A stretch of DNA of 64,000 bases from Psychroserpens luteus (GCF_015319355.1 NZ_JADILU010000006.1:124001-188000); one strand, 5' to 3'; shown: positions 52,998 to 62,916, counted from the stretch's first letter. Made by a program: numbers and translations. Notes: generated by a model not told the origin, from the sequence alone.

Positions 52998-54869
52998 TTA
53001 TTTAAGAATGATAAATTCACAACGTCTATTTATAGAGTGTTCCACCTCAGTACAATTATCACCACAGTTTACTAAAGGTAGAGTCTCTCCAAAACCTTTA
53101 GATTGCAATCGTGTCTTATTGACTCCTTTTGAAACAATATAATTTAAAGTGGCTTTGGCGCGATTATTAGATAATACTAAATTATAACTATCGCTACTTC
53201 TAGAATCTGTATGAGCTCCAAGTTGAATCTCCATTCTAGGGTATTTAAGGAGAAGATTAGCTAAAACATCTAATGTGTTTGCTGCTTCTTGCTTAATATC
53301 CCATTTATCTAAATCAAAATAAATATTTTCTAATTCTATATAAATATAACCGTCAGTTTTGGTCACTACAATTTCTTCGGCATCATCATAAGATTCAATT
53401 TCTAGTTCTAAATCAAACTCAATTTTCCCTTCTTCATTAGTGTTAAGGTCTTCAATAGTAGGTATATAAAAACTTCTATGGCCTTCAATTTTATAAGATG
53501 TATTAGGCTTGGTTTCAAATTTATACATCGCATCATCTCCAACGACAATCTGTTTTACGATGCTCCCATCTTCATTCAATAAAGTAACTAAAGATCCAGG
53601 TAAAATCTCTTTTGAGTTTTTATCGCGTACTTGTCCTTCTACGAAATATGTTTGTACGTTTGGTTCTCTGGTAAATGCGTATAAACGATCTTTTCCATCT
53701 CTATTTGATGAGAGGAATCCTTCTTCAAGAGAATCTTTCAAAACAAGGCCAAAATCATCCATTCCAGAATTTATCGTATGTCCAAGATTTAACGCCTCTT
53801 CAAATTTTTTGTCTTTATTTTTTGACATAAATAAGTCTAAGCCACCTAGTCCATTGTGACCATTAGAAGCAAAATAAAGTGTTTCTTCATCTGTAATAAA
53901 TGGGAATTGTTCTCTTTGTTTAGTGTTTATTACGCTTCCTAAATTTATTGGATTACCATAGCCAATGTTGTTATAAATGTCAACATAAAATATATCAAAC
54001 GAGCCTAAAGAACCTGGCATATCACTAGAGAAGTATAATTTAGTATTATCTTTATTTAAAACAGGATGTTGTGTAGAGTACACGTCACTTGAAAAAGGTA
54101 ATACTGTAATATTTGCCCATGTGCTGTCAACTAGTTCAGCACGATAGATTTTAACCACTGCAATTTTTTCTTCACCAATTTTTATACGTTTTTTATTCGT
54201 TCTAGAAAAGTACATCGTTTTTCCGTCACTACTAAAAGTCGCGTTGCTTTCGTGAGTCTTACTATTTATTTCTTCGGAAAAAGGCTCCACGTTTTCGAGG
54301 TTTTTGTCTTCTGAAACTGTAGCTTGGTATAAATCTAAATACGGATTTTCATTCCATGCATATTTTGGGTTTTCTACATTTCTTGCAGAAGCAAATACAA
54401 CCTTGTCTTCAAAATAAGTAATTCCAAAATCACCAACATTTGAACCGCTTTTCACCTGGTTGATTGTATAATTATAGGGGACTAACGATTTAAGATCTTC
54501 TATGAATTGAGGCGTATTTTCTGGGAGTTTTGAGTATTCGCTCATTATTTGATCTCCAGTATCATAATCTTCAATACCTTTTAGAGCATTTGCATATCTA
54601 AAATAAACTTCAGAAGATAGACTGTCTTTATAATTGGTGAATAATTTTTTATAGGCATCACTAGCCTTCTTCATATCAAAATTAAAGTAATAAGAATCTC
54701 CAAGCTTTTCAAGGGACTCTGGACTATCATCTAATTGCTTGTAAATTGCTGCAGCTTCAATATAAGCTTTATTAGCAAAGAGTTTGTTAGCGTATTTTAG
54801 ACTTTTCTTTTGTGCGAAACCAAAACTGCAAACACACAATAGATATATAAGAATGTAATATTTGTTCAT
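52998..54869 (-). CDS. OmpA-family protein with TPR, PD40 propeller and CNA-like domain
   Basis: 623 aa, signal peptide MNKYYILIYLLCVCSFGFAQ. N-terminal TPR-like helices (about 22-125), then PD40/WD40-like propeller repeats (about 145-395: STFSSDGKTMYFSRT, LYFSSDMPGSLGSFDIFYV, LYFASNGHNGLGGLDLFMS), a carboxypeptidase-regulatory-like domain (about 400-480) and an OmpA domain (about 510-623: IYFDLDKWDIKQEAANTLDVLA, GAHTDSRSSDSYNLVLSNNRA, NRRCEFIIL) that binds peptidoglycan. Last gene of the adhesin operon; with PorP it forms the standard partner set of type B sorted T9SS proteins. Confidence 0.92.
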   Translation of the reverse strand: MNKYYILIYLLCVCSFGFAQKKSLKYANKLFANKAYIEAAAIYKQLDDSPESLEKLGDSYYFNFDMKKASDAYKKLFTNYKDSLSSEVYFRYANALKGIEDYDTGDQIMSEYSKLPENTPQFIEDLKSLVPYNYTINQVKSGSNVGDFGITYFEDKVVFASARNVENPKYAWNENPYLDLYQATVSEDKNLENVEPFSEEINSKTHESNATFSSDGKTMYFSRTNKKRIKIGEEKIAVVKIYRAELVDSTWANITVLPFSSDVYSTQHPVLNKDNTKLYFSSDMPGSLGSFDIFYVDIYNNIGYGNPINLGSVINTKQREQFPFITDEETLYFASNGHNGLGGLDLFMSKNKDKKFEEALNLGHTINSGMDDFGLVLKDSLEEGFLSSNRDGKDRLYAFTREPNVQTYFVEGQVRDKNSKEILPGSLVTLLNEDGSIVKQIVVGDDAMYKFETKPNTSYKIEGHRSFYIPTIEDLNTNEEGKIEFDLELEIESYDDAEEIVVTKTDGYIYIELENIYFDLDKWDIKQEAANTLDVLANLLLKYPRMEIQLGAHTDSRSSDSYNLVLSNNRAKATLNYIVSKGVNKTRLQSKGFGETLPLVNCGDNCTEVEHSINRRCEFIILK

Positions 54870-54880
54870 AAATTATGAGT

Positions 54881-55819
54881 TTAGAAAAATCTTGGTGATT
54901 TATCGTATCCGTTACCTAATTTTCCAATGTCAAAAAGTAAAATAATTTCATGTGATCCTGAATTAAATTTACCAAGGTTTGAGAGTGTATAGTCATAAGC
55001 ATACCCAATGCGTAATGAGTCAATAACTTTAATATTAAATAAGCCACTTATAGCATCGTCAAAACGGTAACCAATACCAATTTCAAAAAGATCATTTATT
55101 AAAACATTAGTTGTTAAATCTAATGATATTGGCGCGCCAGAAACTGCTTTTGCCATCAAAGCTGGTTTTATTTTTAATCTTTCATTGATGTCGTAAACAT
55201 ATCCTGCAGTAAAAAAGAGATGTGTTTCTTCTTTTCTTGATGTTACAATACCACTATCGTTATCTAAATGTTCAGACTCTAATAAATTAGGAGCAGATAA
55301 TCCTACATAAAATTGTTTTCCGAAGTAAAAAGCACCAATACCAATATTAGGAGATGTTTTACTCAAGTTATTTGCAAATGCAGGATCTGGTAAATCATCA
55401 GAATAAACAAACCCATTAAAGTTGGTGCTAAAAAATGTGGCACCAGCTTTTACACCAAAAGAAAGTTTTGTGTTTTCACTGAGAGGAATGGCATAAGCAA
55501 AATCGACAAATAAATTGGTCTCTTTTACAACATCGCCAATTTGATCGTGTATTGCAGAAATTCCACCTTCCATTCTGTTACCTATTGTGGTGTGTGCAAA
55601 AAACGTACTTGTTGTTGGACCACCAACTGAACCTACCCATTGAGAACGATGTAATAGTCCCAGGTTTATTAAGTCTGGATCGTCTGTTGCATATCCAGGA
55701 TTAATAACGCTCATATTATACATGTACTGTGTATATTGAGCATCTTGTTGTGAATACACAAGTGTACCTATAAGTAGGATGATGATTTTTATGCTATATG
55801 TTAGGAATCTTTTAGTCAT
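54881..55819 (-). CDS. PorP/SprF-family T9SS membrane protein
   Basis: 312 aa, signal peptide ending LVYSQ, followed by the family start QQDAQYTQYMYNMSVINPGYA and a barrel with LGLLHRSQWVGSVGGPTT. C-terminal strands end DIGKLGNGYDKSPRFF. SprF-like proteins are dedicated partners needed for secretion of large type B sorted adhesins such as SprB. It lies 15 bp after the 1504-residue adhesin gene and 11 bp before the OmpA gene. Confidence 0.95.
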   Translation of the reverse strand: MTKRFLTYSIKIIILLIGTLVYSQQDAQYTQYMYNMSVINPGYATDDPDLINLGLLHRSQWVGSVGGPTTSTFFAHTTIGNRMEGGISAIHDQIGDVVKETNLFVDFAYAIPLSENTKLSFGVKAGATFFSTNFNGFVYSDDLPDPAFANNLSKTSPNIGIGAFYFGKQFYVGLSAPNLLESEHLDNDSGIVTSRKEETHLFFTAGYVYDINERLKIKPALMAKAVSGAPISLDLTTNVLINDLFEIGIGYRFDDAISGLFNIKVIDSLRIGYAYDYTLSNLGKFNSGSHEIILLFDIGKLGNGYDKSPRFF

Positions 55820-55834
55820 ATTATTTTGAAATTA

Positions 55835-58800
55835 CTACCTGCTTAAATATACTCTTCCTTGGATTGGGTTTCTGTTACCATCATTAAATTCTAGAATAAA
55901 GAAGTATACACCAACTGGTAGTTTGGAGTCTCCGAGAGTTATACCTTTTTCTGAAGTACCATCCCAATCTCGAGTGTTAATATCGCCTTTGTATAAAATG
56001 TTTCCATAGCGATTATAAATTTCTAAAGTGAAATTAGGATATAAATCTCTTAAATTTTCTATTGTAAATTCATCATTTATAGTATCGTCATTAGGGGAAA
56101 ATCCGTCAGGAATTATAATGTCTAAAGGACAATTTTCAAATATTACTGTTACTTCTAATCTATTTGTGCTTTCACATCCATCATCTGATAAAGCAGACGC
56201 ATAATAAGTTTGACCATCTACTAAGGACTCGTCATTAGTATAACTATTGCCATTATTAGGAGCATCATACCAAGTAATATCTTCTGTATCTATAATGTTA
56301 CTTGATAGATTTTCTATCGTTGGTTCATCTTGGAGACAAAAGATGTTTCCATTTTCAATAAGCTCAGGTGTTAGACTATTAAGAACCGTAAAATTAGAGG
56401 TCAAAATTGCTGAAACATCTGCGCTACAAATTGAACCTACATTGGTAATTGAAGTTATTGTTACTGTTGTTAATCCTACACTTGTTAATAGATTTGCTGG
56501 GATATTAAAAAGAGAGGCTCCACTAAGAATATCAATTGTTATGGTGTTATCAGATTGATTTGTTCCAGATAAATTATAGGTTAGAGTATATGGACCATCA
56601 ATCAGAAGGGTCGCATTTATAATTGATATATCATTTGAAAGCCCTAAACAGATGTCTTCAGATGAAATTTCTAAGCCAGTTGCATCTGGACTTGATTCTA
56701 TTGTTACTGTAACTGTAGAGTTATCTGACTGGTTGCAGGCTATTGGACCATTGACTGTATAGGTATATATTCCAGCGATGTCTATGTTAGGGTCAAAAAG
56801 TCCAGTTCCGCTAGCAAGCGCAGGACTCCAAGTTCCACCAGAATCAGGATTACCATTTATATAATTAAACAAATTCTGAGCACCATCGTCGATACAAATT
56901 ACAGCGTTACTATCTTCTCCAGCGTCAGGAGGAAGAATAATAGTAACGGTTACCGTTGCAGATTGATCACCACAAGGAGAAGTTCCTGTTAATGTATATG
57001 TGTAAGTACCATTGACATCTACGTTAGGATTAAAAAGCCCAGTTCCACTAGCGAGCGCAGGACTCCATGTTCCACCCGTTTCCGGAGTGCCACCAAGTAA
57101 TGTAAATAAGTTTATTGCTCCACCATTATTACATAAATCTGCTACAGCATTAGTTCCAGGATCTCGAGGAGTATTTGTTGTTACTGTAACCGTTGCAGAA
57201 GAATCTTCACAAGGAGGATTTGCAGGAATTGTATAAGTGTAAACACCAGATGTATCTGTACTAGGATCAAAAAGACCAGTTCCACTAGCGAGTGTAGGAG
57301 ACCAAGTTCCACCAGTTTCAGGAGAACCACCAAGTAGTGTGAATAAATCTATAGGGTCACTATCAGTACATAAATCTACAGCACCATCAATTCCAGCATT
57401 TGGAGTAGGAATAAAATCTACGGTGACTGTTGCAGATTGATCTTCACAAGGAGGTGTTCCTATTAAGGTGTAAGTATAAGTTCCAGCAGCATCTAAAGCA
57501 GGATCGAAAAATCCTGTTCCACTAGCGAGTGCAGGAGTCCATGTTCCACCAGTTTCAGGAGAACCACCAAGAACTGTGAATAAATCTATAGGATCATTAT
57601 TTGTACATAAATCAACAGTTGCATTAGTTCCAGGATTTGGAGGAATATTAGTTGTTACTGTAACCGTTGCCGAAGAATCTTCACAAGGAGGATTTGCAGC
57701 AATTGTATAGGTAAAAACACCGGCTGTATCTGTACTAGGATCAAAAACTCCAGTTCCACTAGTAAGTGCAGGAGACCAAGTTCCACCAGTTTCAGGAGAA
57801 CCACCAAGTAATGTGAATAAATCAATTGGATCACTATCTGTACATAAATCTATAGCACCATCAGTTCCTGCATTTGGAGTAGGAATAAAATCTACGGTAA
57901 CTGTTGCCGATTGATCTTCACAAGGAGGTGTTCCTATTAAAGTATAAGTGTAAGTTCCAGCAGCATCTAAAGCAGGATCGAAAAATCCTGTTCCACTAGC
58001 AAGTGCAGGAGACCAAGTTCCACCCATTTCCGGAGAACCACCAAGAACTGTAAATAAATCTATTGGATCGTTATTTGTACATAAATCAACAGTTGCATTA
58101 GTTCCAGGATTTGGAGGAATATTAGTTGTTACTGTAACCGTTGCAGAAGAATCTTCACAAGGCGGATTTGCAGCGATTGTGTATGTGTAAACACCAGCAG
58201 CATCTAAAGCAGGATCGAAAAATCCAGTACCACTAGAAAGAGCAGGAGACCAAGTTCCAACAGTTTCAGGAGAATCACCAAGTATTGTAAATAAATCTAT
58301 AGGATCATTATCTGTACATAAATCTATAGCACCATCAGTTCCTGCATTTGGAGTAGGAATAAAATCTATAGTTACCGTTGCCGATTGATCTTCACAAGGA
58401 GGTGTTCCTATTAAGGTATAAGTGTAAGTTCCAGCTGTATCTAAAGCAGGATCGAAAAATCCAGTTCCACTAGCAAGTGCAGGAGTCCATGTTCCACCAA
58501 TTTCTGGAGAACCACCGAGAACTGTAAATAAATCTATTGGATCGTTATTAGTACATAAATCCACTGTTGCGTTTGTTCCAGGATTTGGAGGAATATTCGT
58601 TGTTACTGTAACCGTTGCAGAAGAATCTTCACAAGGCGGATTTGCAGCGATTGTGTATGTGTAAACACCAGCAGCATCTAAAGCAGGATCGAAAAATCCA
58701 GTACCACTAGAGAGAGCAGGAGACCAAGTTCCACCAGTTTCAGGAGAATCACCAAGTATTGTAAATAAATCTATAGGATCATTATCTGAACATAAATCTA

Positions 58801-60349
58801 TAGCACTATCAGTTCCAGCATTTGGAGTTGGAATAAAATCTACGGTAACTGTTGCAGATTGATTTTCACAAGGAGGTGTTCCTATCAATGTATAGGTGTA
58901 AGTTCCAGCAGCATCTAAAGTAGCATCGAAAAATCCAGTTCCACTAGCAAGTGCAGGAGTCCATGTTCCACCAGTTTCAGGAGAGCCACCAAGAACTGTA
59001 AATAAATCTATAGGGTCGTTATTTGTACATAAATCTATTGTTGCATTAGTTCCAGGATTTGGAGGAATATTAGTTGTTACTGTAACAGTTGAAGATGCAT
59101 CTTGACATGGCGCATTTCCGGAGATTGTATAAGTGTAAACACCAGCTGTATCTGTACTAGGATCAAAAAGTCCAAGTCCACTAGCGAGCGAAGGAGACCA
59201 AGTTCCGCCAGTTTCAGGAGAACCACCAAGTAGTGTAAATAAATCAATTGGGTCATTATCTATACACACATCTAAGACACCATCTGTTCCTGCATTTGGT
59301 GGAGGAATTATGGTAATGGTAACTGTTGATGTATTACTACCACAAATCGTTGCTGAATCCACTTCATATGTGAAAATATATGGTCCACCATTAACAGTTA
59401 ACGAAGTAATATCTAAAGTTCCAATACTACCATTTGTAGTAGGTAATGGTCCACTCCAAGAGCCATCAGTATCAGGGTTTCCTAATAAGCTATCAATTAA
59501 ATCAACAGACAAAATCGTATTGATATCTGTTTCGCAAATTTCTAAGGTTCCATTTGCTCCAGAGTTAGCTGGAGTGTTTATGATGACAGTGACTTCAAGT
59601 CTGCTGTCACTTTCACAAGGTGGATCTACAGAGGTTGCAAAATAGTTTTCTCCATTAATTAACGGTTCTGTTAACTCTAAAGGTATAACAGATCCTAAAT
59701 TAGCATACCAATTATTAGATCCTATAGCTACTAAGTCTGCAACAGTTGGTATTTCATCAGAGCAAAATTCTTGAATAAAATCACCAGTTGGTACAGGAAC
59801 CAAACCAATGTTAACTAATACAGATAATCGTGATGTTCTACAGTTTGTATCTGGGTTTTCTTGATCTGCATAATATATCGTATTATCGTTTAGAATTGTC
59901 GTAGGTGATAAGGCAGTTCCATCTGAAGGGACACTATACCATTGTACATTATTTCCAATTGCATTTAAATCTGAAATTGTAGCGTCATTCATGTCATCTA
60001 CGCATACTCCTTGAAAATTTAGTCCTAAAGGAGCACCATAAATTAAAACATCTACTCGTTCTCTTGTACCACAAGTACCAGAATTATCATCTGCATAATA
60101 ATCCTCTCCAGAGATTAAGCCTTCTGTGTTTCCTATTGGTGTTGTTGAAATTGGTGTATCATACCAAACGACACCATTACCATTGTCTGTTGCAACTAAA
60201 TCAGATATAGTTGGTCCATCCAAGTCACAAAAACTTTGATTCGTATTTGTAATTGTAGGACATTGAGAATGAATTTGTAATATACCAAATACAAGTAAAA
60301 TTAATGTAATTAGCTGTTTATGGCTAAATTTGATAGATTGTTTTAGCAT
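55835..60349 (-). CDS. giant Ig-repeat adhesin with type B (gliding-motility-associated) T9SS sorting domain
   Basis: 1504 aa. Signal peptide (about 1-29, IHSQ). Three divergent Ig-like units (about 30-270), then about twelve units of about 79 residues, of which ten alternate in two forms: PNAGTDGAIDLCTDNDPIDL and PNPGTNATVDLCTNNDPIDL, each with ETGGTWSPAL, FFDPALDAAGTYTYT and PPCEDSSATVTV; two Cys per unit suggest a disulphide. Then two or three divergent Ig-like domains and the C-terminal sorting domain (IPDGFSPNDDTINDEFTIEN...LEIYNRYGN...GVYFFILEF). Likely surface adhesin or filament. Part of a four-gene operon. Confidence 0.92.
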   Translation of the reverse strand: MLKQSIKFSHKQLITLILLVFGILQIHSQCPTITNTNQSFCDLDGPTISDLVATDNGNGVVWYDTPISTTPIGNTEGLISGEDYYADDNSGTCGTRERVDVLIYGAPLGLNFQGVCVDDMNDATISDLNAIGNNVQWYSVPSDGTALSPTTILNDNTIYYADQENPDTNCRTSRLSVLVNIGLVPVPTGDFIQEFCSDEIPTVADLVAIGSNNWYANLGSVIPLELTEPLINGENYFATSVDPPCESDSRLEVTVIINTPANSGANGTLEICETDINTILSVDLIDSLLGNPDTDGSWSGPLPTTNGSIGTLDITSLTVNGGPYIFTYEVDSATICGSNTSTVTITIIPPPNAGTDGVLDVCIDNDPIDLFTLLGGSPETGGTWSPSLASGLGLFDPSTDTAGVYTYTISGNAPCQDASSTVTVTTNIPPNPGTNATIDLCTNNDPIDLFTVLGGSPETGGTWTPALASGTGFFDATLDAAGTYTYTLIGTPPCENQSATVTVDFIPTPNAGTDSAIDLCSDNDPIDLFTILGDSPETGGTWSPALSSGTGFFDPALDAAGVYTYTIAANPPCEDSSATVTVTTNIPPNPGTNATVDLCTNNDPIDLFTVLGGSPEIGGTWTPALASGTGFFDPALDTAGTYTYTLIGTPPCEDQSATVTIDFIPTPNAGTDGAIDLCTDNDPIDLFTILGDSPETVGTWSPALSSGTGFFDPALDAAGVYTYTIAANPPCEDSSATVTVTTNIPPNPGTNATVDLCTNNDPIDLFTVLGGSPEMGGTWSPALASGTGFFDPALDAAGTYTYTLIGTPPCEDQSATVTVDFIPTPNAGTDGAIDLCTDSDPIDLFTLLGGSPETGGTWSPALTSGTGVFDPSTDTAGVFTYTIAANPPCEDSSATVTVTTNIPPNPGTNATVDLCTNNDPIDLFTVLGGSPETGGTWTPALASGTGFFDPALDAAGTYTYTLIGTPPCEDQSATVTVDFIPTPNAGIDGAVDLCTDSDPIDLFTLLGGSPETGGTWSPTLASGTGLFDPSTDTSGVYTYTIPANPPCEDSSATVTVTTNTPRDPGTNAVADLCNNGGAINLFTLLGGTPETGGTWSPALASGTGLFNPNVDVNGTYTYTLTGTSPCGDQSATVTVTIILPPDAGEDSNAVICIDDGAQNLFNYINGNPDSGGTWSPALASGTGLFDPNIDIAGIYTYTVNGPIACNQSDNSTVTVTIESSPDATGLEISSEDICLGLSNDISIINATLLIDGPYTLTYNLSGTNQSDNTITIDILSGASLFNIPANLLTSVGLTTVTITSITNVGSICSADVSAILTSNFTVLNSLTPELIENGNIFCLQDEPTIENLSSNIIDTEDITWYDAPNNGNSYTNDESLVDGQTYYASALSDDGCESTNRLEVTVIFENCPLDIIIPDGFSPNDDTINDEFTIENLRDLYPNFTLEIYNRYGNILYKGDINTRDWDGTSEKGITLGDSKLPVGVYFFILEFNDGNRNPIQGRVYLSR
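56930..59300 (-). repeat. 474-bp higher-order tandem repeat array in the adhesin gene
   Basis: Anchors recur at exact 474-bp steps: the IPT-type junction at 57421, 57895, 58369 and 58843, and the NIPPNPGT-type junction at 57165, 57639, 58113, 58587 and 59061. Each 474-bp unit encodes two 79-residue Ig-like domains (form A plus form B), giving about five pairs. Neighbouring copies are very similar at the DNA level, implying recent expansion or gene-conversion homogenisation. Confidence 0.9.
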
Positions 60350-60385
60350 AAGAAAGGGGATACTTTTAAGTAGTAAATCTACTAA

Positions 60386-62737
60386 TTAATTAGCAATATC
60401 TAAATTATTAAACTCACGAATGATAATTTCATGATTATCATAAACCCCATTATCATTTTTTATGTAATAAAATTTAAGTAAAAAATACTCAGTTTTGACT
60501 GTTTTTACAGACTCTTCAAAACTCATGTCTTGAGATAATCTTAACATTGTGTCAAACGTTATATCAAACCCTTGAAGTGCCTTATTTGTTGGGTCAATAT
60601 TATATTTTAGTTTGTAATCATCAAAGTATTGTAACGTTTGTGCGGTATTTGTAATTTGATTTATATCTGGATAAATTAGTTTTAGTATGCTAAATCTTTT
60701 AGATGAAATTTGCTGATTATTAGGTAATAAAGAAGATTCTAATACCACTAGTTGAATGTCATAATTTGATACTTGACCTAATAGAAATGTTGTAGAACTT
60801 AAAAATACTCCGTTTTTGTTACTATCAATAATGATGTAATTTGTTGTGTTTTTGTCTAAACTAGAAATGATACTCTCATTAGAAAACTCACCATTCTCAT
60901 TAGTTATAATTATTTTAGCGTTAGGTGAATTTTTAGTAATAAATGATCTACTCTCAATATTATCACTATCACTTATAACAATAATATTACCTTTTTTGTC
61001 ATTTAAGTATTGCAACGTTTTCAATTTTTGGGCATTTACACTTGGTATTGCTTGATAAATTGAATTCATATTGTAAGTGAGATATTCTGATTTGGTAGCA
61101 ATTACAGGAATAGATTTAGACGTTTTTAGCATCATTGCTGTTTCAATGTCTTTATTGAAATTAGAAGTGATAATGGCATCAAAAGATTCTAGATCAATAT
61201 CTTGAAATGTTTTATTAATTAGATTGTTATCAATTTTTATTAAGCTTATTTCAGTTTCTATACCCAACTTACTAAGGCTGTCTATAGCTGTTAAAGCTCC
61301 TTTATAAAATTGAATATCGTTTCGTAAATCTGGATTTGAAATCGCTTCGTAATTACTTGTGTTTTTTGTGTAATAAGTGAACTCTAAATCATTAAAAGAT
61401 AATAGCATTAATACTTTTTTGTCTTTCACATTAGTAATCGATGTGCTTAAGTTTGTATATGAACTATTAGTTTTAGGTTCGCTAGTGTTACTAGAATTAA
61501 TGAGTTTTGTATTTGGATCAAAACTTGTAATTGGCATTTTTATTATGGTCCCAACAATTACAGATTCTGATAATTTAGGATTTAATTCTAGAAATTCAGG
61601 TATGGTCATGCCTGCTTTTTTGGAGAGACCATAAAGTGTTTCTTTAGGCTCAATAACATAGTTTTTGTAAGCAATATTACTGTTTTGATTGTTTGTAATG
61701 GATGAGGTGGTTGTAGGGATCGAGTCAACTGGATTGTTGTTTTCGGTTAATTCAGGATCAATTAGAACATTTGTTTTAATCTCATCTATTTTTGTTTCTA
61801 CATTGTCTTGTATTGAATCAGTAGGAGTTTGTATGGCTACAGTATTACTATTCTCTTTTGTAGTTTCAGTTTTAACTTCTTCTTCTTCTTCTTCTAAATT
61901 TGGTTGTTGTTCTACTGTGTTATTTTGGACAACAGTGCTGTTTTCAGTTGAAGGTATTTTTATTGTAATTCCGTAACGTAGCATATCTACAATCTGAGGA
62001 TTCAAACTTTCAAGATTGGCAATAGTCGTATTGAATGTTTTTGCTAGGCCAAATTTGGTGTCTCCTTTTTTGACAAAGTATTCTGTTTTGTTTTCGAGAG
62101 GCGTATTAGAGAATCCTTGGTTTGGTAGTTTAACCTGTATCCCAATAGACATCTTCTCAGGGATTATTGAAGAATTAGCACTAATTAGCGATGCTAAATC
62201 AACAGAATACAGTTTTGAAATACTATAAAAAGTATCACCTTTGACAACCACGTGAGACTTATTTGTCTTAGTATTTTCAGGAGTGGAAGTGTACTCAGGT
62301 TGCGATTGAGATAAATAATTAGAATTATTTATATTAAGAACATGACCAGCTTGTAAAACTAGTTTTATATGAGGATTTTGGTTCTCTAAAGAGCTAATGG
62401 TAATCCCAAACTTTTTTGAAAGACCAAATTTAGTATCACCTCTTTTTACTTTATAAACAAAAGAACTACCGGTTTTTACTGGGCTTTGTTCCTCATTTTC
62501 TTGTGCATTTGATGTTTCTTCGGAAATTGGAATCTTTAAAATTTCGTCAATGTAAATTACTTTAGCAGCATTTGGGTTTAATTCAAGAATAGCATTGACA
62601 GATACACCATATATTTTGGATAACTGGTAAACAGTTTCTCCTTTTTTAACGGTATGGTTTTTAGTTAATGTTTGAGCATTTCCGTAGAAAAAACAGAACG
62701 AAAAAAACGTCAAAGACATGAAAAAAACTCTAGTCAT
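60386..62737 (-). CDS. multi-LysM protein with PBP1-like (periplasmic-binding) C-terminal domain
   Basis: 783 aa, signal peptide (about 1-21, ending GNAQ). LysM repeats at about residues 25-70 (HTVKKGETVYQLSKIYGVSV), 93-137 (YKVKRGDTKFGLSKKFGITI), 160-205, 218-262 and 360-403, separated by Ser/Thr/Glu-rich linkers, including a six-Glu tract encoded by CTT/GAA triplets at 61878-61897. Residues about 435-780 resemble a type 1 periplasmic-binding domain (KKVLMLLSFND..., DAIITSNFN, TQYFD). It binds peptidoglycan and perhaps a small ligand. First gene of the adhesin operon, 36 bp upstream of the adhesin. Confidence 0.85.
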   Translation of the reverse strand: MTRVFFMSLTFFSFCFFYGNAQTLTKNHTVKKGETVYQLSKIYGVSVNAILELNPNAAKVIYIDEILKIPISEETSNAQENEEQSPVKTGSSFVYKVKRGDTKFGLSKKFGITISSLENQNPHIKLVLQAGHVLNINNSNYLSQSQPEYTSTPENTKTNKSHVVVKGDTFYSISKLYSVDLASLISANSSIIPEKMSIGIQVKLPNQGFSNTPLENKTEYFVKKGDTKFGLAKTFNTTIANLESLNPQIVDMLRYGITIKIPSTENSTVVQNNTVEQQPNLEEEEEEVKTETTKENSNTVAIQTPTDSIQDNVETKIDEIKTNVLIDPELTENNNPVDSIPTTTSSITNNQNSNIAYKNYVIEPKETLYGLSKKAGMTIPEFLELNPKLSESVIVGTIIKMPITSFDPNTKLINSSNTSEPKTNSSYTNLSTSITNVKDKKVLMLLSFNDLEFTYYTKNTSNYEAISNPDLRNDIQFYKGALTAIDSLSKLGIETEISLIKIDNNLINKTFQDIDLESFDAIITSNFNKDIETAMMLKTSKSIPVIATKSEYLTYNMNSIYQAIPSVNAQKLKTLQYLNDKKGNIIVISDSDNIESRSFITKNSPNAKIIITNENGEFSNESIISSLDKNTTNYIIIDSNKNGVFLSSTTFLLGQVSNYDIQLVVLESSLLPNNQQISSKRFSILKLIYPDINQITNTAQTLQYFDDYKLKYNIDPTNKALQGFDITFDTMLRLSQDMSFEESVKTVKTEYFLLKFYYIKNDNGVYDNHEIIIREFNNLDIAN

Positions 62738-62881
62738 TCTACAAGGGTTATAACTTCGGATTACTGATTTATAATCAAAAAAATAAAAATAATATTTTTT
62801 TTTACTTAAAAACGCTTAGAACGAGGCGTTATGAGCATGTTATTAACAATCGTTAGTTAATAAGAAGTGATTTGTTTAGAT

Positions 62882-62889
62882 TAAATTTG
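62882..62889 (+). promoter_or_regulatory. -7 box of apbE promoter
   Basis: TAAATTTG is an exact TAnnTTTG match 27 bp before the ATG at 62917; it lies downstream of the TTG at 62872, which argues against that earlier start. Confidence 0.4.
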
Positions 62890-62916
62890 CTTAAATCTCT
62901 AATTCAACAATCTTTT

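Noticed and set aside
56930-59300. Regular repeats that might be taken for a CRISPR-like or satellite array
   Set aside because: The repeats lie in frame inside one 1504-codon gene, the period is 474 bp, and the translation shows Ig-like domains with conserved cysteines.
56247-59645. Plus-strand open frames within the adhesin, LysM and aldehyde-dehydrogenase regions
   Set aside because: They are antisense shadows of strongly coding minus-strand genes and have no recognisable motifs or start signals.
61878-61897. CTT trinucleotide run as a phase-variation switch in the LysM gene
   Set aside because: Slippage by whole triplets keeps the frame and only changes the length of a Glu tract, so on/off switching is not expected.
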